Positions 1-5,475 of a stretch of DNA of 10,506 nucleotides are shown here, piece after piece. The stretch comes from Pseudomonadota bacterium (lineage in GTDB: Bacteria; Pseudomonadota; Gammaproteobacteria; Woeseiales; Woeseiaceae). The notes below the pieces were generated by a model that ran no database searches, was not told the DNA's origin, and worked only from the letters and a program-made list of their open reading frames with translations. Position 1 is the stretch's first letter. Every line of letters starts with the position of its first letter. The DNA is taken from positions 1 through 10,506 of the forward strand of contig JAPUKV010000003.1 of NCBI GenBank assembly GCA_027295475.1. The letters run 5' to 3'. Both the position numbers and the translations under genes were made by a program.

Positions 1-229
1 TCAGGAAGTCGCCTTCGGCATCGGTCAGCCCCACGAACAAAGTGCCGCATTCAGCGAAAGTGGACGGATCGCCCGGAATACATTCCGCGACGACGGGATC
101 GTCGTTAGTGACCGTGCTGGCACCGCCACCACAGCCCACGACAGACAATACGACGACTGTCAGCGCTACCCAGGTCCAGAAGGTGTGGGATTTGATACTG
201 CCCGGCAGGCAGCCGTTAGAAATGTTCAT
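1..229 (-). CDS. Lipoprotein with DUF4382-like start (partial, 3' end outside window)
   Basis: The first 76 codons are visible; the gene runs off the left edge. It starts at ATG 229-227 with a good Shine-Dalgarno, AGGAG, about 6 bases upstream. Residues 16-32 are a hydrophobic export signal after a Lys/His-containing N-terminus. They end in a lipobox-like VVGC with the lipidated cysteine at Cys33; Gly at +2 would favour the outer membrane. After a Gly/Ser/Thr/Asp linker, the segment GTLFVGLTDAEGDFL (residues 62-76) resembles the beginning of DUF4382 domains, which usually open with a G-T-L/V-x-V-x-L-T-D-A-x-G-D pattern and are presumed beta-sandwich surface domains of unknown function. The gene diverges from the GGDEF-EAL gene. 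The lipoprotein call is firm; the DUF4382 call rests on about 15 residues. Confidence 0.7.
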   Translation of the reverse strand, partial: MNISNGCLPGSIKSHTFWTWVALTVVVLSVVGCGGGASTVTNDDPVVAECIPGDPSTFAECGTLFVGLTDAEGDFL

Positions 230-525
230 GTGAGTCTCCTTGTCAAGCGCGTCTTTAATCCATATCTGCTTGTAACGCGGTGTCCGGCAAGCGGTTGACC
301 GGACAGCTTGCAAGATGGACAGATCGGGCCTGTTTCGGGGCATGCAGGGGCGGAGAATACAAAAAATTACAGTCACTTAGCTTGTTTTCCTTTTGTGACG
401 TGTCAAAATGCCGTCGTATCGGTATCGAATCGCTCGAATTGTCGAAAATAGCCAAAACTGGCATCGCAGCGGCCGGGGACGAGCTTGACTTGAACCACCT
501 GGATCACTCGCTAAGAGGCGGCTGA
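230..525. other. Divergent intergenic region between DUF4382 lipoprotein and GGDEF-EAL gene
   Basis: This 296-base stretch should hold the promoters of both flanking genes, but I find no convincing sigma70 pair. The best plus-strand candidate is TTGTGA (393-398) with a poor TATCGG 18 bases on. It contains a small inverted repeat (281-305) and an A-rich tract near 360-367. The Shine-Dalgarno of the plus-strand gene, AGAGG, lies at 514-518. No additional gene of convincing quality was seen. Confidence 0.5.
281..305. repeat. 7-bp inverted repeat in the divergent region
   Basis: TGTCCGG (281-287) and CCGGACA (299-305) are exact reverse complements separated by 11 bases. An alternative pairing, GCAAGC (287-292) with GCTTGC (306-311), overlaps it. 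It could be a 5'-leader hairpin of the minus-strand lipoprotein gene or a regulator site; there is no T-tract, so it is not an obvious terminator. A pairing this short can arise by chance. Confidence 0.35.
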
Positions 526-3195
526 ATGGCCACAGAGTCTGGCAGTAAAGTAGCAGGGGCTCTGCCTCACCGGAGTCGCCGACCCCGCGCCGGCGAACGA
601 AATCGCGGTGCAGTCGATGCACTGCAGACCAAGATTGCCGTCAAACTCCAGGACCTGGATCCGCACGGATACCAGGATCAATTACGCGACATCATCAACG
701 AACTGCCGGACGCGAGCGGCTGCGATGCGGCCTTTCTTGCGCTTTTCTCGGATGATGGTTCATCCATCGAAACTGTACTGACTTCGGGGTCGATGTTCTC
801 CGGATGCAACCCGGAAGTATTGACCGGAGAGTTGCTGGAGGACTGGCCATGGCTTAGCAAGCGACTTGGCTACCTGCGTCTCATCGAAGTGGACGATACG
901 GATGCAGGACCGAAATCGGCCGCCCAGGAAATGGCACGCTTGTCAGAACTGAAGATCGGCTCCTGTCTGATTATCGGCTTTGCAGTTCAGGGCGAGATCG
1001 CCGGCTTCCTCGCGCTCGCCAACGCACACCCGCTCGAAGTCTGGGATGCGAACCTGCACCTCCTCATGAAGTTACTCGGGGCCTCGCTTACCTCAGGTCT
1101 CGAGCGAATGCGTGCCACCGAACTGCTGGATGAGCTCGAAGAGCGTAATGAACTCGTGAGTCAGACGGCAAACGACGGCATCTGGGATTTCGACGGTCAC
1201 ACAAAACGTATTAAGTTATCCCGGCGCTGGAAAGCGATGCTTGGTTATGGCGAGGACGAGGAAGATGTGTCGCCTGACTGGTATCGACTGGTGCATCCCG
1301 ACGATATGGCGCGCGTGCAGGCAAAAATGCGCGAGCACCTGGAAGGCAAGTCGCAGCTCTTCGAGAGCGTGCACCGCATGCGGCACCAGAACGGCGAGTG
1401 GCGCTGGATGATGAGCCGGGCGAAAGCCAAGCTGGACGAGAAAGGACGCCTGTTGCGCCTGCTGGGTGTGGAGGTCGACATCACCGATACCAAGCTTTAC
1501 GAGGAGGCACTTTTCCGCAAGACGGAGAGCGCCCAGATCACACTGCGATCGATCGGCGACGGCGTTATCACGACCGACGCCGATTGCAATGTCGAATACA
1601 TCAATCCGGTGGCCGAGGAACTCTCGGGCTGGAAGGTGGATGATGCGAGCGGCCGTCCGGTCGACGAGATATTCCGCGGCTTTCACGAGGAAACCTGCGA
1701 GCCCCTGGAAAATCCGCTGGCTGTGTCGATTCGCCGCAACCGCTCGATCAAATCGGTGCGTCCCACACTCCTCATTCGCCGCGACGGGAATGAACTCTAT
1801 ATAGAGAGCACGGCGTCCCCGATTCGTGACGGCAAAGGCGATGTGACGGGCGGCGTGCTCGTGTTCCATGACGTCAGCGAGTCACGTGAGCTGAACCGTC
1901 GCCTGAGCTATCACGCCAGTCACGACATCCTGACTGGTCTCGTGAACCGACGTGAATTCGAAAACAGGCTGGAACGCGCGCTGAAAAGTGCCAAGGCCAG
2001 GGAAACCTCGTACGCGCTTTGCCATCTCGATCTGGACCAGTTCAAGATCGTCAACGATTCCTGTGGACACAGTGCAGGCGATGCGCTCCTTGGGCAGCTC
2101 GGCGCGCTGCTGAAGTCGAAAATCCGCTGGCGCGATACGCTCGCGCGCCTCGGCGGGGATGAGTTTGGTGTCTTGCTCGAGAGCTGCAGCCTCGATGAGG
2201 CGATGCAGACCGCCGAAGTATTACGAGCGGCGATCGACGAGTTCAAGTTCATGTGGGACGACCGCAGTTTCCGGCTGGGCGTCAGCATCGGCGTCGTACC
2301 GATAACGGCGGAGAATGAAGACGTTGCCGGGATGCTCAGCGCAGCGGACAGTGCCTGCGCAGCGGCCAAGGAGGCCGGCAGAAACCGTATCCACAGCTTC
2401 CAGGAAAACGATATCGACCTGATGCGCCGCCGACGCGAGATGCAATGGGCGGCGCGAATCAACAACGCGCTCGAGGACAACCGATTCGAGTTGTTCCGAC
2501 AGACCATCCTACCGCTGCAGACGGAAGAGAAGGGCGCCCATTACGAATTGTTGCTGCGGATGCGCGATGAGAACGGTGCCATTATCGCCCCCGGTTTATT
2601 TATCGAGGCGGCCGAACGGTACGGCATTACACCGAGCATCGATCGCTGGGTGATCACCAATGCCTTCCGCTGGCTGGTTTCAGAGGCGGACGAGCGTGAG
2701 CGACTGGTAATGTGCTCCATCAACCTTTCCGGACAGAGTTTCGGGGATGACAAGTTCCTGCCCTTCGTCATCGATCAGTTCCAGATGAGCGGACTGGATG
2801 CGACGAAGATCTGTTTCGAGATTACGGAGACAGCTGCGATTGCCAGCTACGCGCAGGCAAACCGGTTTATTAATGCGCTCAAAGAACTCGGTTGTAAGTT
2901 TGCGCTGGACGATTTCGGTACCGGTCTGTCTTCGTTCGGTTACCTCAAGCACTTCCCGGTCGACTTTCTCAAAATCGATGGCAGTTTCGTCAAGGAAATT
3001 CTGCATGATCCGATCGACCGCGAAATGGTGCGCTCGATAAACGAGATCGGCCACCTGACCGGCAAACAAACCATCGCCGAGTTCGCGGAAAACGCCGAAA
3101 TTATCGCGATGCTGAAGGGCATGGGCGTCGACTATGCTCAGGGATACGGTGTTGCCGAGCCCCAAGCCGTGGCGCGATCTGTCGCCCTGGGGTAG
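526..3195 (+). CDS. GAF-PAS-PAS-GGDEF-EAL cyclic di-GMP cyclase/phosphodiesterase
   Basis: This 889-residue soluble protein has no signal peptide or membrane segment. A GAF-like sensor lies at about 45-195. A first PAS domain (PAS_3 type, ending in VDITDTK) lies at about 205-325 and a second at about 335-450. The GGDEF domain (about 456-617) opens with DILTGLVNR (467-475), has an intact GGDEF active site (543-547), and has a product-inhibition I-site RWRD (534-537). The EAL domain (about 635-885) reads ELL (674-676) in place of EAL. It keeps the metal and catalytic residues: E674, N733, E765, D795-D796 in DDFGTG, K816, E852 and Q872 in YAQGY. Both synthesis and breakdown of cyclic di-GMP therefore look chemically possible; which dominates cannot be read from sequence. 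The ATG at 526 is supported by AGAGG 7 bases upstream. Its sensors would be cytoplasmic, with unknown ligands. The gene appears to be monocistronic. Confidence 0.95.
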   Translation: MATESGSKVAGALPHRSRRPRAGERNRGAVDALQTKIAVKLQDLDPHGYQDQLRDIINELPDASGCDAAFLALFSDDGSSIETVLTSGSMFSGCNPEVLTGELLEDWPWLSKRLGYLRLIEVDDTDAGPKSAAQEMARLSELKIGSCLIIGFAVQGEIAGFLALANAHPLEVWDANLHLLMKLLGASLTSGLERMRATELLDELEERNELVSQTANDGIWDFDGHTKRIKLSRRWKAMLGYGEDEEDVSPDWYRLVHPDDMARVQAKMREHLEGKSQLFESVHRMRHQNGEWRWMMSRAKAKLDEKGRLLRLLGVEVDITDTKLYEEALFRKTESAQITLRSIGDGVITTDADCNVEYINPVAEELSGWKVDDASGRPVDEIFRGFHEETCEPLENPLAVSIRRNRSIKSVRPTLLIRRDGNELYIESTASPIRDGKGDVTGGVLVFHDVSESRELNRRLSYHASHDILTGLVNRREFENRLERALKSAKARETSYALCHLDLDQFKIVNDSCGHSAGDALLGQLGALLKSKIRWRDTLARLGGDEFGVLLESCSLDEAMQTAEVLRAAIDEFKFMWDDRSFRLGVSIGVVPITAENEDVAGMLSAADSACAAAKEAGRNRIHSFQENDIDLMRRRREMQWAARINNALEDNRFELFRQTILPLQTEEKGAHYELLLRMRDENGAIIAPGLFIEAAERYGITPSIDRWVITNAFRWLVSEADERERLVMCSINLSGQSFGDDKFLPFVIDQFQMSGLDATKICFEITETAAIASYAQANRFINALKELGCKFALDDFGTGLSSFGYLKHFPVDFLKIDGSFVKEILHDPIDREMVRSINEIGHLTGKQTIAEFAENAEIIAMLKGMGVDYAQGYGVAEPQAVARSVALG

Positions 3196-3201
3196 TTCGC
3201 G

Positions 3202-3265
3202 CGTAAAAAAGGTGTCCGTAAAAAAGGTGTCTGACACCTTAATTGTCCTAACACCTTATTGTCCT
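3202..3265. repeat. Palindromic repeat cluster (four AAGGTGT arms, REP-like)
   Basis: A 15-bp unit, CGTAAAAAAGGTGTC, is repeated exactly in tandem (3202-3216 and 3217-3231). It is followed after one base by the inverse arm GACACCTT (3233-3240) and then a second inverse arm, AACACCTT (3250-3257). The right half is also a near-perfect direct repeat, ACACCTTAATTGTCCT (3234-3249) and ACACCTTATTGTCCT (3251-3265). The arms can fold as nested hairpins. Read on the minus strand, the inner hairpin AAGGTGT-CAG-ACACCTT is followed at once by a T-run, so it could also stop minus-strand transcription. GGTGTC/GACACC palindromes of this kind resemble extragenic repeats linked to RAYT transposases; that link is from memory and is inference. 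Confidence 0.65.
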
Positions 3266-3338
3266 GGCAAGGCAGCGGATTTTCAATCTGACCGAGTATC
3301 TGGCAACCATCCAGGTCGAATAAGCTCTGGACGGCGTC

Positions 3339-3370
3339 AAAAAACAAAAGCCCGGCGCATGGCCGGGCTT
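3339..3370 (-). terminator. Rho-independent terminator of the Urate_ox_N-type gene
   Basis: Read on the minus strand, the arms AAGCCCGGC and GCCGGGCTT (genomic 3362-3370 and 3348-3356) pair perfectly over 9 bp around a 5-base loop. They are followed by the U-rich tail TTTTGTTTTTT (3339-3349). The hairpin begins 26 bases after the stop codon of the minus-strand gene ending at 3397. It has a complete intrinsic terminator structure in that direction. On the plus strand there is no matching T-run. Confidence 0.9.
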
Positions 3371-3396
3371 CATGAGCTCATCGGGTTCTCCTTAGA

Positions 3397-4011
3397 TTAC
3401 ATGAAAAACCCGTGACCCGCGCCTACCATGCTCATGACCAGGGGTACGGACATCAGCGTGTTCAAGCGCGATGCGGTGAATGCGATCTTCCTGGCCTTCG
3501 CTATTTCGTCGGCGCTAGCCTCGACCAGCCCCAAGATCTTTTTCTGATTCGGCCATATCAAGCCCCAGACATTAAAAAGCATAATCGTACCCAGCCACGC
3601 TCCAATGCCAATTGTGGTTGCGTAGGGGTTCGGGATGTCCGTCAACATTCCGAGCGCGAACGCATCGTCCAATTGGCCGCGATGCAGCAGGAAGGCCGCA
3701 CCGCTTAACCATGTCACAAGTGAAGACCAGCGAAACCAGGACAGCGCTCTCGGCGCGACATACTTGGTAATACCCGCACCGCCGGGACCGCCGTCGTCTC
3801 CGGCAGCGTCCGCCAGCGCCGGGATCTGCACAAAATTAAAGTAATAGAGGAGGCCAATCCAGGTAATACCGGCCAGGACGTGCAACCAGATCATGATGGA
3901 GTTGACGGGTATTGCCCCGACTATATGGTCGCCCATGGTTACCAGTACAAGAATGATTGCCAGGACCACGCCGCCGATAATAGTGCCGACGATTGAATTC
4001 AGTGGATTCAT
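3397..4011 (-). CDS. Urate_ox_N-type (PuuD N-terminal-like) integral membrane protein
   Basis: This 204-residue polytopic protein has about five membrane segments (roughly residues 7-26, 38-62, 92-110, 131-151 and 186-203). The signature stretch WLHVLAGITWIGLLYYFNF (residues 42-60) and the overall length match the membrane domain found at the N-terminus of PuuD urate hydroxylases (Urate_ox_N family). In PuuD that domain is followed by a cytochrome c domain; here there is none, and no CxxCH heme motif is present. No purine-catabolism genes are nearby, so urate oxidation should not be assumed. His43 within the second segment and His200 near the C-terminus are possible cofactor ligands. I chose ATG 4011-4009 because GGGGGAG lies 8 bases upstream. 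An in-frame ATG 33 codons further upstream has no such site and would place a basic tail before the first membrane segment. The gene is monocistronic, with its own promoter and terminator. Confidence 0.8.
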   Translation of the reverse strand: MNPLNSIVGTIIGGVVLAIILVLVTMGDHIVGAIPVNSIMIWLHVLAGITWIGLLYYFNFVQIPALADAAGDDGGPGGAGITKYVAPRALSWFRWSSLVTWLSGAAFLLHRGQLDDAFALGMLTDIPNPYATTIGIGAWLGTIMLFNVWGLIWPNQKKILGLVEASADEIAKARKIAFTASRLNTLMSVPLVMSMVGAGHGFFM

Positions 4012-4062
4012 GTTTTGTTCTCCCCCGGGGTTGTTCGTTAGTTTTGGTCGGGCAGGACGCCT

Positions 4063-4068
4063 ATTATA
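4063..4068 (-). promoter_or_regulatory. Probable -10 box for the Urate_ox_N-type gene
   Basis: The minus strand reads a perfect TATAAT here, about 52 bases upstream of the start codon. That would give a leader of about 45 nt carrying the GGGGGAG ribosome site. The -35 region is weak: CTGCTT at 17-bp spacing matches the consensus poorly. The position and the perfect -10 make it likely but not certain. Confidence 0.5.
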
Positions 4069-4186
4069 GAGTTTGCCTCGGCGAAAAGCAGTGCTTACAT
4101 GATGTCGCACTTGAAGCAGGTTAAATTATTGAAACATAAAGAGAAAAAGATCGATTATCTTCGCTCGACGATGTTTGCCACAGCGA

Positions 4187-4214
4187 TTGTTCCGGTAGCC
4201 AACATGGGTACAAT
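4187..4214 (+). promoter_or_regulatory. Possible sigma70 promoter for the small lipoprotein and grxD
   Basis: TTGTTC (4187-4192) and TACAAT (4209-4214, five of six matches to consensus) are separated by 16 bases. The -10 box ends 33 bases before the ATG of the small lipoprotein. The -35 matches at only three positions. It is the best plus-strand candidate I see in this gap. Confidence 0.35.
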
Positions 4215-4247
4215 TGACAGCTCAGGCGATACCGGACCAGGCAGGCG

Positions 4248-4406
4248 ATGCGATTCTTATTGACCGTGCTTATATTCCTGTCACAGACAGGCTGTACCAC
4301 GCTGTTGATCGGCGGTGGGCAATCCGGTACGTATCCGGCCAAGGCGGAGTCCGGACAGGTCGCCAAGGACTGCGACGAAGACCCGGAACAGGATCAGTGC
4401 GAATAG
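4248..4406 (+). CDS. Small lipoprotein, 52 residues
   Basis: This short reading frame starts at ATG 4248 and ends at TAG 4404-4406. It has the layout of a bacterial lipoprotein: MRF, a hydrophobic core LLTVLIFL, then SQTGC with Cys16 as the likely lipidation site. The Gln at -3 is unusual for a lipobox. Thr at +2 predicts outer-membrane sorting. The mature part is only 37 residues: a short Gly-rich segment (LLIGGG, residues 19-24), then a strongly acidic tail with Cys42 and Cys51 that could form a disulfide. The ribosome site is weak (AGG, 6 bases upstream). It lies 59 bases before grxD on the same strand and may share its transcript. I do not recognise the family. The start and coding status rest on the signal peptide pattern alone. 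Confidence 0.6.
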   Translation: MRFLLTVLIFLSQTGCTTLLIGGGQSGTYPAKAESGQVAKDCDEDPEQDQCE

Positions 4407-4465
4407 GTATTGTATTTTTCTGATCGGGTCGCATATCGAAGCAAACAACACTCAGGTGGCAAAAC

Positions 4466-4780
4466 GTGGACATAAACGAAAGAATTGAGGAGCAACTCGA
4501 ATCCAATCAGGTGATGCTCTATATGAAAGGGTCTCCCGATTTTCCGCAATGCGGATTTTCCGGTCAGACCGTTGCGGCATTGAAAGCCATCGGCAAGCCC
4601 TTCGCCTATGTCAATATTTTTGAAGACCCGGAAATTCGGGAAGGGCTCAAGCAGTACTCAAACTGGCCGACGTTTCCGCAACTCTATGTGAAAGGCGAAC
4701 TGATCGGCGGCTGCGACATCGTAATGGAGATGTTTGAATCCGGCGAGCTACAGAACCTGCTTGCCGATGTCGGAGAGTAG
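4466..4780 (+). CDS. grxD: Monothiol glutaredoxin Grx4 (CGFS type)
   Basis: This 104-residue single-domain protein is the usual length for GrxD. It has the monothiol active site CGFS at residues 29-32, the preceding Lys21 that contacts glutathione, the WPTFPQLYVKGE segment with its cis-proline loop, and the GGCDI glutathione-binding turn. It closely follows E. coli GrxD throughout. Proteins of this family hold a glutathione-ligated [2Fe-2S] cluster as homodimers or with BolA proteins, and pass clusters to cytoplasmic iron-sulfur targets. The start is GTG at 4466, supported by AGGTGG 6 bases upstream; no in-frame ATG fits. The small lipoprotein gene lies just upstream, and a long hairpin follows 9 bases after the stop codon. 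In other Gammaproteobacteria grxD often lies near rnt, as it does here. Confidence 0.97.
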   Translation: MDINERIEEQLESNQVMLYMKGSPDFPQCGFSGQTVAALKAIGKPFAYVNIFEDPEIREGLKQYSNWPTFPQLYVKGELIGGCDIVMEMFESGELQNLLADVGE

Positions 4781-4789
4781 GAGAACCTG

Positions 4790-4820
4790 GTACTTCGTCA
4801 ATATCACCTTGACGAAGTAC
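4790..4820. terminator. Perfect 12-bp hairpin between convergent genes (possible bidirectional terminator)
   Basis: GTACTTCGTCAA (4790-4801) and TTGACGAAGTAC (4809-4820) are exact reverse complements around a 7-base loop. The hairpin lies 9 bases after grxD and 15 bases after the end of the convergent VWA lipoprotein gene, the classic place for a shared terminator. There is no T-run on either side, so it may instead protect 3' ends or act with Rho. Confidence 0.6.
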
Positions 4821-4835
4821 TAGACACGCGCAGGC

Positions 4836-5471
4836 CTAAAGCAGGCCTTCCAGACCTTCCAGGTCGTTGATTACCCGCCATTGCCCGCCGAATTTTTCGA
4901 CCTTGGTCCGCCAGTCATCCAGTCTTGAGAGGTATTCCCTCGGGTCCACGTTGTCAGACCGAAGTTTCGTCACGTTCAGGGCGATGATGTCGAAGCCGTC
5001 AAGATCAAATTCGATGTCACGAATATAACCGTCTTTCAAATCCTCTTTCAGGTCAGAAAAAATGAGGATTGTCTTTTTGCCCGTACCTTTTTCATTCAGG
5101 AACTCGACGGCTTGCAACAGGCCGCCGGTGATGTCCGTGTAGGGGGATGACCGGGCCCCGTCGACAAAATCAGCGATTTGCTCGGCGAACTGCCGCTTTT
5201 GTCGATTCATCATGCTCGGCCGGTCATCAAGGGTGACTTTGGCTACGATATCTTTCTCGCTGAAACTTCCCGTATCAATACGTGCGACGGCGAAAGAGTC
5301 TGTTGCATCGAGGCGCGACAATGTATACCGAATGATCTGCTGAGCCTTATTCAGCTCCTCTCTGTAAGTACCAGACGTATCCAGCAACATGTAAACGCCC
5401 GTGTTTGAGGGCGCAACGGGGGCGCATCCCAATACCAACATGCACGCAGTGAGTGAAAATAGAAATCTCAT
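4836..5471 (-). CDS. Von Willebrand factor A-like lipoprotein
   Basis: This 211-residue protein has an N-terminal lipoprotein signal ending in LVLGC, with the lipidated cysteine at Cys16 and Ala at +2, suggesting the outer membrane. The rest reads as one VWA-type fold. Strand 1 leads into DTSGT (31-35), the place of a MIDAS D-x-S-x-S. Thr112 and Asp113 in YTDITGG and Asp140 in ILIFSD are the likely further metal-site residues. The last Ser of the MIDAS is Thr here. VWA domains bind protein partners through a metal ion, so an extracytoplasmic binding or scaffold role is likely. ATG 5471 was chosen because it gives the signal peptide and has AGGTG 5 bases upstream; a frame extending 54 codons further would overlap the upstream gene and lacks sense. 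The start is 4 bases after that gene's stop, so translation is probably coupled. Confidence 0.8.
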   Translation of the reverse strand: MRFLFSLTACMLVLGCAPVAPSNTGVYMLLDTSGTYREELNKAQQIIRYTLSRLDATDSFAVARIDTGSFSEKDIVAKVTLDDRPSMMNRQKRQFAEQIADFVDGARSSPYTDITGGLLQAVEFLNEKGTGKKTILIFSDLKEDLKDGYIRDIEFDLDGFDIIALNVTKLRSDNVDPREYLSRLDDWRTKVEKFGGQWRVINDLEGLEGLL

Positions 5472-5475
5472 GATG

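Noticed and set aside
485..513. TTGACT at 485-490 as promoter for the GGDEF-EAL gene
   Set aside because: There is no -10 match at 16-18 bases, and a start there would leave no room for the ribosome site at 514-518.
1216..2507. Long minus-strand open frames inside the GGDEF-EAL gene (for example 1216-1869 and 1920-2507)
   Set aside because: They lie wholly inside a gene with clear domain homology and show no recognisable motifs; they are antisense shadows.
4012..4110. 33-codon N-terminal extension of the Urate_ox_N-type protein
   Set aside because: The extension is basic and low in similarity to the family, and would include the -10 promoter region; ATG 4011 has a strong GGGGGAG site.
4214..4423. 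69-codon plus-strand frame overlapping the small lipoprotein
   Set aside because: It has no signal peptide or recognisable domain and an atypical start; the +1-shifted 52-codon lipoprotein frame makes better biological sense.
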